From NCBI GenBank assembly GCA_963835495.1, contig CAWIFQ010000003.1, positions 868,001-932,000 of the forward strand: a DNA stretch of 64,000 nt, written 5' to 3'. Numbering within the stretch: the first letter of the stretch is position 1; each line of letters starts with the position of its first letter. Below are positions 9,278-18,495 of this stretch, one piece after another. The notes under the pieces are model-generated. The model worked only from the letters and a program-made list of their open reading frames with translations. It was not told the origin of the DNA and did not search any database. The stretch comes from Acaudatibacter sp963835495. Its GTDB lineage: Bacteria; Pseudomonadota; Alphaproteobacteria; Caulobacterales; Caulobacteraceae. A program made the translations under genes and the position numbers.

Positions 9278-9622
9278 ATGTCGATGACCAGCCTCAAACC
9301 CGACATTGCCGCGTTCGAACGCATGAGGTCCGAGTTGGAGGCCAACCACCTGCATGAGTGGGTGCTTTTCTATGACGCGGCGTTCGTGGGCGCCTTCCCT
9401 GATTTCGAAGCTGCCGCCACCGTTGCAGTCGAGCGCTTCGACGCCGGCCCTTATCTGATCCGCCAGGTTGGCGCGGGTCCGGTTCAGCTTCCAGGCGGTA
9501 TGGTGTTCCGGCCCGCGCATGCGCTCGAACTCAGGCGGGCTATAAGTCCGGGACTGCGGGCGAAGGTCCCGCGGACCTCCTGGTCAGACTTGGCCCGACC
9601 GTCTTGGTCGACATTGGGTTGA
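9278..9622 (+). CDS. Small protein paired with a retropepsin-like protease
   Basis: 114 residues with a pattern seen in short genes upstream of bacterial retropepsin-like genes: HEWVLFYDAAFVGAFPDFEAAATVAVERF and YLIRQVG, then a Pro-rich VFRPAHA tail. The ATG at 9278 follows a GGAG-rich site. Its last residues overlap the next gene in another frame, so the true C-terminus may be shorter or fused by a frameshift. Function is unknown. Confidence 0.6.
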   Translation: MSMTSLKPDIAAFERMRSELEANHLHEWVLFYDAAFVGAFPDFEAAATVAVERFDAGPYLIRQVGAGPVQLPGGMVFRPAHALELRRAISPGLRAKVPRTSWSDLARPSWSTLG

Positions 9623-9987
9623 AGTCGCAGTCCCGACCGGGGGAAACCCCAAATCTTCCTGAAAAGAGGGTCAAGGCTCTGATCGACACCGGCGCGGACG
9701 GCGATTGCATTGACGATGCCCTGGCGCGACGACTGAAGCTGCCTGTGCACGATGAAGGCGAGATCAGCGGCGTTGGCGGTCGCCATCGCGCCTTCATCTA
9801 CACGGCCCGAATCTACATCCCGAGCCTCGACCGGCTCCTGTTCCAGCCCTTCACCGGCGTGAAGCTGTATGAGGGCGAGCAGTGGCACCGGGTAATCCTG
9901 GGACGCGTCTTCCTGCGACAGTACCGTCTCGCCTACGAAGGGCTGACGGGGCAGGTGGAGATCACGGAGCCGGATGGGTCAGCGTAG
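9604..9987 (+). CDS. Retropepsin-like aspartic protease
   Basis: 127 residues from a TTG at 9604. The signature is VKALIDTGADGDCIDDALARRL (D-T-G active site, dimeric family), then GGRHRAFIYTARIYIP and VILGRVFLRQY. The conserved sequence clearly starts earlier in this frame (GPADLLVRLGPTVLVDIG, from about 9568), yet no ATG or GTG is in frame there. Either a non-standard start is used or an indel separates it from the overlapping upstream gene. Such proteases are widespread in alphaproteobacteria and their substrates are mostly unknown. Confidence 0.7.
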   Translation: MVDIGLKSQSRPGETPNLPEKRVKALIDTGADGDCIDDALARRLKLPVHDEGEISGVGGRHRAFIYTARIYIPSLDRLLFQPFTGVKLYEGEQWHRVILGRVFLRQYRLAYEGLTGQVEITEPDGSA

Positions 9988-10073
9988 GTAAGGGCGAGCG
10001 ACCCCTTCCCAATACGCCGCGGCCGGCACAGAGTTGCTCCGCGACGGGGCGCAGGCACGGGACGCAAACGCAA

Positions 10074-11261
10074 ATGACCAACCGAAGCCTGCGCGGGACG
10101 ACTGCCGTGGTCGGGGTGGGGGAGACCGCCTACTACCGGCATGGCGAGGCGCCGGAGGCGGAGTTCGTGCTCTGCCTGAAGGCGATCCTGGCGGCGTGCC
10201 GTGACGCCGGGCTGGACCCCACCGACATCGACGGCTTCGCCTCCTACAGCGACGACCGCAACGATCCGCCCAGCCTGGCGACCGCGCTGGGCTGCAAGGA
10301 GCTGCGCTTCTCCAACATGCAGTGGGGCGGCGGCGGGGGCGGCGGCGCGGGCGCGATGGCCAACGCGGCGGCGGCGATCGCCGGGGGCCTGGCCGACTGC
10401 GTGGTGGTGTACCGCGCGCTGGCCCAGGGCCAGTTCGGGCGGTTCGGCCAGGGACCGCAGGCCAAGACCGTCAACGGCGATCTGGCGCTCACCGTGCCCT
10501 ACGGCCAGATGTCGCCGGCGCAGTGGTACGCGCCGAAGGTGATCCGGTTCATGCACGAGCACGCCATCGGCCAGGAGGCGCTGCGGGCGATCGCGATGGC
10601 CTCCTACCACCACGCCCAGTCCAACCCCCGCGCGGTGATGTACGGCCGGCCGCTGACCGAGGCGGCCTATGACGCCTCGCGCTGGATCACCGAGCCGTTC
10701 CACCTCTTCGACTGCTGCCAGGAGAACGACGGCGCCGCGGCGCTGATCCTGGTCTCCGCCGAGCGCGCGAAGGACCTGCAGCGGACGCCGGCCTACGTGC
10801 TGGGCGCGGCGATCGGGGCCGGATATCGCGTGCACTCGACGCCCGCCGGCTTCGCGACGCCGGACCTGGCCAGCTCGCACTTCAAGACCCTCGCCCCGCG
10901 CCTGTACGAGATGGCCGGGGTCGGGCCGGCCGACGTCGACGTCGTGCAGTGCTACGAGAACTTCACCGGCGGGGTCTTGATGGCGCTGGTCGAGCACGGC
11001 TTCTTCGCCCCCGAGGAGGCGATGGACTTCCTCAAGCTGGAGAACCTGCTTGCGCCTGGCGGCCGGCTGCCGCTCAACACCAGCGGCGGCAACCTGGCCG
11101 AATGCTACATGCACGGCCTGGAGCTGCAGATCGAGGCGGTGCGCCAGCTGCGCGGCGAGGCGACCAGCCAGGTGCCGGACGTGAACGTGTCGCTGGCCGT
11201 CGCCGGGCCGATGGTCACCCCGGTCAGCACCATCCTGCTCGGTTCGGAGGCCACGCTATGA
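10074..11261 (+). CDS. Thiolase-superfamily protein (SCPx/Ltp2-like)
   Basis: 395 residues with the thiolase fold: an N-terminal VVGVGETAYYR, EAEFVLCLKAILAACRDAGLDPTDIDGF, a glycine-rich loop of seven Gly after QWG, and a C-terminal GG.LPLNTSGG.LAECYMHG. The usual nucleophilic Cys of degradative thiolases is not at its place in the FSNMQWGG stretch. With a DUF35 partner overlapping it by four bases, it resembles lipid-transfer-type retro-aldolases of sterol side-chain breakdown (Ltp2/ChsH2). An ordinary acyl-CoA thiolase is the alternative. The ATG at 10074 gives the conserved start. Confidence 0.82.
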   Translation: MTNRSLRGTTAVVGVGETAYYRHGEAPEAEFVLCLKAILAACRDAGLDPTDIDGFASYSDDRNDPPSLATALGCKELRFSNMQWGGGGGGGAGAMANAAAAIAGGLADCVVVYRALAQGQFGRFGQGPQAKTVNGDLALTVPYGQMSPAQWYAPKVIRFMHEHAIGQEALRAIAMASYHHAQSNPRAVMYGRPLTEAAYDASRWITEPFHLFDCCQENDGAAALILVSAERAKDLQRTPAYVLGAAIGAGYRVHSTPAGFATPDLASSHFKTLAPRLYEMAGVGPADVDVVQCYENFTGGVLMALVEHGFFAPEEAMDFLKLENLLAPGGRLPLNTSGGNLAECYMHGLELQIEAVRQLRGEATSQVPDVNVSLAVAGPMVTPVSTILLGSEATL

Positions 11262-11710
11262 GCGCGGAAGGGGAAGCCTACCTGCCGCCCGGCCTGCCGA
11301 TCCCGGTCCCGGAGCGCAACGGCCTCTCGGCGCCGTTCTGGGAGGGGCTGAAAGAGGAGCGGATCCGGGTGCAGCGAAACCCGGCCACCGGCGTCTTCCA
11401 GTTCCCGCCGCAGTGGATCGCCTACGACACCCAGAGCTTCGACCTGGAATGGGTGGACGTCGCCCCGCGCGGCCGCATCTACAGCTGGACCCGGGTCTGG
11501 CACCCGGTGCACCCGGCCCTGCAGGACGCGGGGCCTTACATCGTGGTCGTGGTCGAGCTGCCGCAGGCCGGCGAGGTGCGGATGCTCGGCAACCTGCTCG
11601 GCGATCCGCGCCAGGAGGTGGAGATCGGCGCCGAGGTCGAAGCGGTGTTCGAACACCACCCCGACGCCGACCCGCCCTACACCCTGCTGCAGTGGCGCCT
11701 GGCAGGCTGA
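11258..11710 (+). CDS. DUF35 OB-fold acyl-CoA-associated protein lacking the zinc ribbon
   Basis: 150 residues, with its start overlapping the thiolase stop (ATGA). The OB-fold C-half is present (GRIYSWTRVWHPVHPAL, YIVVVVELP, RMLGNLLGDP, VEAVFEH). The N-terminal part aligns with the rubredoxin-like ribbon (RIRVQRNPATGVFQFPPQWIAY) but has no cysteines, so it cannot bind zinc there. It probably forms a complex with the thiolase, as in other DUF35/thiolase pairs. Confidence 0.85.
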   Translation: MSAEGEAYLPPGLPIPVPERNGLSAPFWEGLKEERIRVQRNPATGVFQFPPQWIAYDTQSFDLEWVDVAPRGRIYSWTRVWHPVHPALQDAGPYIVVVVELPQAGEVRMLGNLLGDPRQEVEIGAEVEAVFEHHPDADPPYTLLQWRLAG

Positions 11711-11726
11711 CGGAGGAGCCGGTGCG

Positions 11727-11836
11727 TCCCCCTCCACCACTTCGTGGTCCCCCTCCCCCTCTGGGGGAGGAGAATAGGTCAGCGCTTTCTTATCCTCACC
11801 CGTAGGGGGAGGGGGACCGCGTAGCGGTGGAGGGGG
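11727..11836. repeat. Long pyrimidine/purine inverted repeat between convergent genes
   Basis: The arm 11727-11760 (C-rich, containing CCACTTCGTGG) is mirrored by 11804-11836 (G-rich, containing CCGCGTAGCGG), and each arm can also fold on itself. It separates the DUF35 gene from the convergent amidohydrolase, so it could act as a bidirectional terminator. Similar C-rich palindromes are common intergenic elements in Caulobacterales. Confidence 0.6.
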
Positions 11837-11854
11837 CTCGCCGCCGCACGCATG

Positions 11855-13138
11855 TCAGACCGCCCGGTAGGCCGCCGGATCCAGGCCGAACAGGCGCGCG
11901 GCGTTGAGGCCCAGGATCTTGGCGCGGGACGCCTCGGCGAGGCCGCCCATGTTGCGTTCGATCGCCTCGGCCGAATAGGGCCACGAGCCCTCGTGGTGCG
12001 GGTAGTCGTTGGCCCACAGGAAGTTGCCCGAGAGGTCGTAGGCGTCGGCCAGCGCCAGGCCCGCCGGGTCGTCCTGGAAGGTGGCGAAGCAGTTGCGCCG
12101 GAAGTAGGCCGACGGCGGCTCCTTCAGCTGCGGGCGGACCCAGAAGTGGTGCGCCTTGGCCGCGTGGTCGAGCGTCTCCAGCAGCCACGGCACGAAGCCG
12201 ACGCCGCTCTCGACCAGGCCGGCGTGCAGCCGCGGATGCCGCTCGAACACGCCCGAGGCGATCATCTGCACCAGCGGCTCGATGGTGGTCTCCATCGAGT
12301 GGCAGGCATAGTTGATGATCGCCCCGCCGGCGCCGCCCACGGCGCGCGGGTCGCGGCCGGTGGAGACGTGGAAGGTGACCACCAGGCCGCTCTCCTCCAG
12401 CAGGCTCCACATCGGCTCGAGGCTGGGGTTGTTGTACTCGAGCTGGCCGAACTGCTTCGGCCCATAGATCACCGAGTTGCTGAGGCAGACCGCGCGGAAG
12501 CCGTGCTGCGCCGCCCAGGCGATCTCGGACATCGCCCCGGCCTGGTCGCCGGGCGCGATCAGCGCCGCCGGCAGCATCTTCGGCGCCTCGCCCTGCATGT
12601 GCGGGCCGCAGAACGCGTGGGTCCAGCGGTTCCACTGGCGGCACATGGCCTGGGCGAACACCGGATCGGGCGTCGCCCAGCACATCAGCCCGCGGTTGGG
12701 GAACATCAGCTCGGCGTCGACGCCGTCGGCGGCGTTGTCGGCCAGCCGCTGCGCGATGGTGCGGCCGCTGGCGTTGCGCAGCGCGTCCTCCTCGTCGGGC
12801 GGGCTGAACACCGCTGAATCGCCGCCGCCGCCCGAGGCGTCGCCGGGCTTGCTCGCGCCGCGCACCCGCTGGGGCCGGTTGCCCTCGGTGATGATCCACT
12901 GCGAGCCGTCGGGGCGGACCTCGAGCCGGGGGATCCGATCGCGGTACTGCGGCTCGATCTGGTTCAGATAGTCGGCCGGCTCGACCACGTGGGTGTCGGC
13001 CGAGAACATGAAGTACTTGTTCGGCGCGCCAGGCCGCGCCGGACCCGGCCCATCCCGCCTCGCCCGGCGTCGCGCGCCGCCAGCGATTGTGCGGCGCCCG
13101 CTCGGGCTCGTCCTTCAGGACCTGCAGCGTTTCGCTCA
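11855..13138 (-). CDS. Amidohydrolase family protein (amidohydrolase_2), one frameshift
   Basis: Metal-dependent hydrolase or decarboxylase of the TIM-barrel ACMSD-like family. Signatures are SADTHVVEP, LMFPNRG, NPSLEPMWSLLEESGLVVTFHVS, HPRLHAGLVESGVGFVPWLLE and a C-terminal NDYPHHEGSWP...NAARLFGL. The start is probably ATG at 13138 (MSETLQVLKDEPERAPHNRW). That frame shifts into the main frame by one extra base near 13025, between WRA and NKYFMFSADTH. From the internal ATG at 13009 alone the protein would be 384 residues. In relatives such proteins sit in aromatic or sterol catabolic clusters, fitting the neighbouring thiolase/DUF35 genes. Confidence 0.85.
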
Positions 13139-13273
13139 TCTCACCTGCTCCGCCTGGGCGGTTCGTCACAGCGCATCCCATACCCCCGAGGCGGCTGCCG
13201 CAACTCGAAATCCGACTGTCCCCACGTCACCCCGCGGGAGCGCGGTGGGGCTTATCGGCGGCTCTATCCCCTA

Positions 13274-13374
13274 CGTCATGGCCGGGCTTGTCCCGGCCAT
13301 CCATGCACGCAGCCGTCAGCCGGCGTCCATGGATTGCCGGCGCTCCGCGCTTCGCGCTCCGGGCGGCAATGTCG
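13274..13374. repeat. Dispersed palindromic repeat, copy 1 (inverted orientation)
   Basis: About 100 bp with two nested palindromes: CGTCATGGCCGGGCTTGTCCCGGCCAT at one end and TTGCCGG...CGCGCTTCGCGCTCC...CGGCAATG at the other, linked by CCATG. The same element occurs at 20001-20100 and 22868-22968 in the opposite orientation. It occupies most of the gap between the M20 and amidohydrolase genes. Confidence 0.8.
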
Positions 13375-13394
13375 TGTGATGGAGTGCTAAGATC

Positions 13395-14691
13395 TCACCC
13401 CTCCCCAGTCAGCAGCGAGTACGCCGCCAGCGCCATCACCTTGGCCGACGACGTCATCGCGGCGATCTCCACGTATTCGTCCGGCTGGTGGGCGAGGTCG
13501 AGGATGCCGGGGCCGTAGGCGATGCAGTCGCGCAGATGGCCGATGCGGTCGATGTGCTTCTGGTCGTAGGTGCCGGGCGAGCAGATGATCGCCGGCTCGC
13601 GGCCCAGCACCTTGCGCACGGCGGCCTGGGCGGCGCGCACCACCGGGCGGCCGGGCTCGGTCATCGAGGGGCGCACTTCCAGGAGGTCGCGCAGCGAGTA
13701 GCGGAAGCCGGGTCGGCGCTGGGCCAGGCCGTCGAGCAGGGCGCGCATGCGCGGCCTTCACCTCGTCCAGGTCCTCCTCGATCAGCAGGCGGCGGTCGAA
13801 CACCAGGCGGCAGGCGTCGGCGACCAGCGGGGCGGGCAGGGCGGCGTCGGCGCCCGGGGCGACGTCCGGCTGGCCGCCGTGCACCGAGTTGATGTTCAGC
13901 GTCGGCGTGCGCGCGCCGGGGGGCTCGACCGGCATGGCGGTCGGCGTGCCGTCCAGCGCCGGGTAGAGCTCGGTCTCGAACGCCTCCAGCACCGCGGCCA
14001 TGTGGCGGATGGCGCTGTCGCCCAGGAACGGCATCGAGCCGTGGGCGATGCGCCCCTTGGTCTCGATCTCGCCCCACCAGACGCCGCGATGGCCGATGCA
14101 GACGCGGTCGACGTTCAGCGGCTCGGGGATGATCACGTGGTCGACGCGGGGCTTGGAGAACCAGCCGCGCTCGGCCAGCCAGGCGACGCCGCCGAGGCCG
14201 CCGGACTCCTCGTCGCCGGTGCCGCAGATCTCGATCGCGCCGGGCAGCGGGGCGCCGCTGTCGATCAGCGCCTCGACCGCGACGATGGCGGCGGCGAGGC
14301 CGCCCTTCATGTCGCAGGCGCCGCGGCCATAGACGCGGCCGTCCTCGATCCGCGCCTCGAACGGCGGCCGGGTCCAGCCCTCGCCGGGGTCGACGACGTC
14401 GATGTGGCCGTTGAAGTGGACGCAGGGGCCCGGTCCGGCGCCCTCGCGGCGGGCGACCACGTTCCAGCGCGGGTAGCGGTCGGTGTCGCCCGGGACGCCC
14501 TCGGCGCGCAGGTATTCGACCTGGAAGCCGCGCGGGGCCAGCCGCTGGCCGATCAGCTCGGCGCAGTCGCGGTAGAACTCGCCGGGCGGATTGACCGAGG
14601 GGATGCGGATCAGCGCCTGGGCCAGTGCGGTGATGTCGTCCTCGCGGGACTCGATCTCGGCCAGCAAGGCGTCTTCGGTAGGGTGAGTCAT
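13395..14691 (-). CDS. M20 family metallopeptidase (ArgE/DapE/CPG2-like), one frameshift
   Basis: Zinc-dependent amidohydrolase acting on N-acylated amino acids or similar substrates. Motifs: VHFNGHIDVVDPGEGWTRPPF, GRGACDMKGGLAA, GTGDEESGG and AHGSMPF. The start at 14691 (MTHPTEDALLAEIES) is 11 bases after the TTC38-like stop, so the two are probably co-transcribed. One extra base near 13750 (after VKAA) breaks the frame; the rest (MRALLDGLAQRRPG...SPGTYDQKHI...EIAAM) continues to 13395. The indel looks like a sequence error. The substrate is unknown. Confidence 0.87.
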
Positions 14692-14701
14692 TGGGGATGG
14701 G

Positions 14702-16099
14702 TCATGCGGCGTACTTTGCGCTGGTCGCCTCGGCTCGGGCGCGGGCTTCGGCGGCCTGGGCGGGCAGGTCGAGCGCGGCATAGGTCCGCGCCAGCAGCCG
14801 GTTCAGCGGCGCGCCGTCGGGATCGTAGCTGCGGCGGCGCTCCAGCGCCTGCTGCGCCTCGCTCCAGCGGCCGTCGGCGATGATGGCGGCCAGCCAGATC
14901 TGCTCGAACAGGTCGCGCTGGGCGTGGCTGCCGCCGATCTGTTGCAGCTGTGGCAGGGCGGCGCCCAGTTCGCGCACGGCGTCCGGATGCTGGCCGGCGA
15001 GGAAGGCGGCGATGCCCTCGGCGGCGGGCAGGGCGGCGTCGTTCCAGGCAGGCCGGGCGAAGGCGGGCGCGGCGCGGCCCGCTGGCGGATCGCCTGCAGC
15101 AGCGCCGGCGCCTCGGCGCGGCCGGCGCGGATCAGGGCGTAGAGGTACTGCAGCGCCAGGAACGGGTGCTCGGTGTCGATCCCGCGCGCGGCGATGCGCT
15201 CGGCCACCTCGCCCCAGCGGGCGCCGACGTCGATCCCGGCCAGCTCGGCCCGGGCCAGCAGCGAGACGGCGCCGACCTGGTCCTGGGAGTAGTCCTTGTC
15301 GCCCGCCCAGCAGTGCGTCGTCGAACGCCGCCAGCACCGCCTCGCCGCGGCCCTGGCTGAGGTAGAACAGACAAAGGTGCCACCAGTTGTGGGTGGCCAT
15401 GAACGAGTTCAGCCCGTCCCAGCCCGGCGCCGCGTCCTCCAGGAACCGCGCGCCCTCGTCGATCCGGCCCTGGGTGATCATCACATGCGCCAGCGCGTGC
15501 TGCGCCCACGGCTCGTCGCGGCGCATCTCGATCGCGCGGCGCCCGGCGCGCTCGGCGTCGGCCAGCAGGTGGCACTCCTCGTAGCCGAACGCCGCCATGC
15601 CGTGCATCTGCGCGACGTCGGACGCGGCCGGCACCGCCTCCAGCGCGATCCGCAGCATGCGCGGAAAGTCGCCGCGGTTGAACGCCAGGTACTGCGCCAG
15701 CTTGACCATCGCCAGGTCGCGCGGCCAGTCGCGGGCGATCGCCTCGCCGAGCGTCTGGGCCGTCGGGATATCACCGCCGATCCAGGCGCCGAGGAAGTCG
15801 CCGGTGCGCCGCTCGCGCTCGTTGAGGTCCAGCGCCCGCGCCTTGTCGAGGAACGGCCGCGCCCGGCCCGGACCCTCGGGCGACTCCAGCAGCATGAACA
15901 GCGCGGCGGCATAGAGGTTGAGCAGGCCGTGCTGCGGCCGCGCCACCGCCGCCTTCACCACCTGTCCGGCGCGGGTCTCGTAGCCGATGAACCCGGCGAC
16001 AAAGTCGTCGACCGCCCCCAGCGCCTCGGCCGCGCCGGTCACGGGGTTGCCGAGGTAGTCCGCGCCCGAAGCGGCGGCTTGAGGAAGTTCAGAACTCAC
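14702..16099 (-). CDS. TTC38-like tetratricopeptide protein, two frameshifts
   Basis: About 465 residues of helical repeats with the hallmark stretch WAQHALAHVMITQGR..EGARFLEDA...WDGLNSFMATHNWWHLCLFYLSQGR, as in eukaryotic TTC38 and its bacterial relatives. The GTG at 16099 begins VSSELPQAAASGADYLGNP; earlier in-frame codons run through an intergenic repeat and look non-coding. The frame is lost near 15305 (one extra base) and regained near 15065 (one base missing), and the overall length is still a multiple of three. Function is unknown. It sits between the SDR and M20 genes. Confidence 0.75.
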   Translation of the reverse strand: MSSELPQAAASGADYLGNPVTGAAEALGAVDDFVAGFIGYETRAGQVVKAAVARPQHGLLNLYAAALFMLLESPEGPGRARPFLDKARALDLNERERRTGDFLGAWIGGDIPTAQTLGEAIARDWPRDLAMVKLAQYLAFNRGDFPRMLRIALEAVPAASDVAQMHGMAAFGYEECHLLADAERAGRRAIEMRRDEPWAQHALAHVMITQGRIDEGARFLEDAAPGWDGLNSFMATHNWWHLCLFYLSQGRGEAVLAAFDDALLGGRQGLLPGPGRRRLAAGPGRAGRDRRRRPLGRGGRAHRRARDRHRAPVPGAAVPLRPDPRRPRRGAGAAAGDPPAGRAAPAFARPAWNDAALPAAEGIAAFLAGQHPDAVRELGAALPQLQQIGGSHAQRDLFEQIWLAAIIADGRWSEAQQALERRRSYDPDGAPLNRLLARTYAALDLPAQAAEARARAEATSAKYAA

Positions 16100-16146
16100 C
16101 AATATCGCTCTTTCCCGCGAAAGCGGGGACCCGGGCTCTTTGGACA

Positions 16147-16232
16147 GGAAAACACGGAAAGCACGGACGCATCGCATACGGTCGAACGCCCGACGATCAA
16201 GCATCCAACTTTCCGTGTTTTCCGTGTTTTCC
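16147..16232. repeat. Inverted repeat with 21-bp arms upstream of the TTC38-like gene
   Basis: The arm 16147-16167 matches the reverse complement of 16212-16232 at 20 of 21 bases; each arm contains two CACGGA/TCCGTG units. It lies between the SDR stop and the TTC38-like start and could be an attenuator, terminator or intergenic palindrome. Confidence 0.65.
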
Positions 16233-16249
16233 GATTCTTTCACTGAGCT

Positions 16250-17023
16250 TCACAGGCACCGCCCGCCGTCGACCTCCAGGGCGACGCCGGTGACCATGGC
16301 CGCCTCGTCGGAGCAGAGGAACACCGCGGCATTGGCGATGTCGGCGGGGGTGGTCAGGCGGCGCAGCGGGATGGTGGTCAGGATCCGCTCGCGCGCCTCG
16401 GGCGTGTCGGCGCCGCCCATGAAGGTGGCCAGCAGCGGGGTGTCGCCCGCCACCGGGTTGATCGCGTTGACGCGCACGTTCCAGCGCGCCAGCTCGATCG
16501 CCATCGCCCGGGTGGCGGTGATCATCCAGCCCTTGGTGGCGTTGTACCAGGCCAGGTTCGGGCGCGGGCTGACGCCGCCGGTCGAGGCGATGTTGAGGAT
16601 GGCGCCGGACCTGGCCGCCTTCATCGCCGGCACGACGTGGCGGGCGGTGAGATAGACCGACTTGGCGTTGACCGCGAACAGGCGGTCGAACTCGGCCTCG
16701 GCGACGCTCTCCAGCGCCTGCGGCCCCTGGCCGACGCCGGCGTTGTTGACCAGGATGTCGATCCGACCGCCGAACGCCGTCGCGGCCTCGGCCAGCGCGG
16801 CGACATCGGCGTCGCGCGAGACGTCGGCGCGGATCGCCGTCGCGGCTGCGCCCAGCTGCGCGGCCAGCGCCTGCGCGCCCTCCAGGTTCAGGTCGGCGAT
16901 GACCACGCGGGCGCCCTCGGCGACGAACTGCGTGGCGATGCCGGCGCCAAAGCCCGAGGCCGCGCCGGTGACGATGGCGACCTTGCCCGCGAGCCGGCCC
17001 TTGCTTTCTGCGGCGTCCGTCAT
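16250..17023 (-). CDS. Short-chain dehydrogenase/reductase
   Basis: A 257-residue classical SDR: nucleotide-binding TGAASGFG (residues 19-26), NNAG at 93-96, catalytic Ser147, Tyr160 and Lys164 (YNATK). An acidic residue at the end of strand 2 (VIADLN) suggests NAD(H) preference. It probably oxidises a hydroxyacyl or alicyclic alcohol in the surrounding catabolic set. The exact substrate cannot be read from sequence. Confidence 0.9.
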   Translation of the reverse strand: MTDAAESKGRLAGKVAIVTGAASGFGAGIATQFVAEGARVVIADLNLEGAQALAAQLGAAATAIRADVSRDADVAALAEAATAFGGRIDILVNNAGVGQGPQALESVAEAEFDRLFAVNAKSVYLTARHVVPAMKAARSGAILNIASTGGVSPRPNLAWYNATKGWMITATRAMAIELARWNVRVNAINPVAGDTPLLATFMGGADTPEARERILTTIPLRRLTTPADIANAAVFLCSDEAAMVTGVALEVDGGRCL

Positions 17024-17068
17024 GTCCGCAAGTTGAGAGCCGCCCGCCGCGGAAGTCCAGGCCCGATC

Positions 17069-18337
17069 TTACCGCGCCGCCTGCGCCCGGATCTGCTCCA
17101 GCACCGGCAGCAGGTAGCCGATGAATGCCTCCGGGTGCTCCGACATCGGGAAGTGGCCGACGCCCGGCATCGCCGTCCAGGTCGAGCCGGGGATGGCGGC
17201 GTGCGCGGCCTGGCCCAGTTCCATCGTGCCGCTGGAGTCGTATTCGCCCGACAGGATGTGGACGCCGACCTGGCCGGTGTCGATCTCGCCCGCCGCCTCG
17301 CGCAGGTCGTAGTCGACCAGGTAGTAGTGCAAATCGCCCAGGAACGCGGGCGGCCAGCCGGCGGCGTAGACCTGGCTGGTTTCCTTCCGGTAGGCCTCCG
17401 GCGAGGTGGGGCTCATCAGCGCGTTCATCGTCCGCGCCTTGTATTCGTTGCTGACCTGCGGATGCCAGAAGCCGCTCAGGCTCGCCGGGTCGCCCTCGAC
17501 CTTCAGCGCGCCCTCGAGCGAGATCACCGCGCGGAACGTCTGCGGGTGGCGGCGGGCGAGGTCGAGCGCCAGCAGGCCGCCAACCGAGCAGCCCATGAAC
17601 ACCGGCCGCTCCAGCCCGAGCGCCGCGGCCAGGCTCAGCGGCACGGCGCGCAGAAAGCCGCCGGTCAGCCTGTACTCGCTGGCCCACCATTTAGGCCCCA
17701 CCGGCGGCAGCGACTTGCCGTGGTAGGGCAGGTCGTAGGCGATCAGGCGGAAATGGTCGGTGATCTCCGGCCGCTCGAACAGGTGACGCCACTGCGCGCC
17801 GTGGCAGCCGGCGGTGTGCTGCAGCAGCAGCGGGATGCCGCTCCCGGCCTCCTCGAAATAGAGCCGGTGATCCTCGCCGGCGAGGTCGAGATGGACGTAG
17901 CGCCCGACCGGGGCGTCGAACGCGCCGGCGGGGCGGGCAGGGCGCGTGGCGGTCGCGACGCCCGGATCGGCGGGTCGCAGCAGCTCCAGCGCCCGCATCG
18001 CCGCCGGATAGTACTGCGCATAGAGCACCGGCTCGGCGCCGACGACGATCCGGCCCGAGGCGGCCAGGTTGAACAGGTCGTTGCAGAAACGCGGCGGCCG
18101 CGCGGCGAGCAGTTGCGCCCAGACCGCCTCGTCGCCGGTGAGCGTAATGACGCCCGCCGCGTCAGCCCCAGGATCGCCTGCCGTCGGCGCGCCGTTGGCG
18201 ACGACGATCGCCATCGTCCGCGCCCCGATCCGCAGCCGCAGGCCGCCGGTCCAGAACCGCGCGGCGATCCGGAACTCGCCGTCGGCCGCGCACAGCGCCG
18301 CGAGGGCCTCGGAAGTCCAGGTCTGGCTTTCCGGCAT
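17069..18337 (-). CDS. SCP2-like domain fused to an alpha/beta hydrolase
   Basis: 422 residues from ATG 18337 (MPESQTWTSEALAAL). Residues 1-130 resemble an SCP2-like sterol-binding domain (RIAARFWTGGLRLRIGARTM...LTGDEAVWAQLL...LFNLAASGRIVV). Residues 150-422 are an alpha/beta hydrolase with nucleophile elbow GCSVGG, a loop QHTAGCHGAQW, acid SGEYDSS and a C-terminal PGVGHFPMSEHPE histidine. The frame extends upstream to 18439 without conserved sequence. The fusion suggests hydrolysis of a lipid-like ester or ring-cleavage product. This is inference. Confidence 0.82.
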   Translation of the reverse strand: MPESQTWTSEALAALCAADGEFRIAARFWTGGLRLRIGARTMAIVVANGAPTAGDPGADAAGVITLTGDEAVWAQLLAARPPRFCNDLFNLAASGRIVVGAEPVLYAQYYPAAMRALELLRPADPGVATATRPARPAGAFDAPVGRYVHLDLAGEDHRLYFEEAGSGIPLLLQHTAGCHGAQWRHLFERPEITDHFRLIAYDLPYHGKSLPPVGPKWWASEYRLTGGFLRAVPLSLAAALGLERPVFMGCSVGGLLALDLARRHPQTFRAVISLEGALKVEGDPASLSGFWHPQVSNEYKARTMNALMSPTSPEAYRKETSQVYAAGWPPAFLGDLHYYLVDYDLREAAGEIDTGQVGVHILSGEYDSSGTMELGQAAHAAIPGSTWTAMPGVGHFPMSEHPEAFIGYLLPVLEQIRAQAAR

Positions 18338-18495
18338 GTGCGCGTTCCTCCCGGGCGGCGAGGTTGGCAGATCGGCGGTCGCGGTTCCAGCGGACTTGAC
18401 CGCCTTGGGGTTTGGGCTCAGCTTCACCGGCGTCTGCACGCTGAGATTGCGACCGCCAGTTGTTCGCGGATGCGTGCGCGCCGGGGGGCGAAGCG

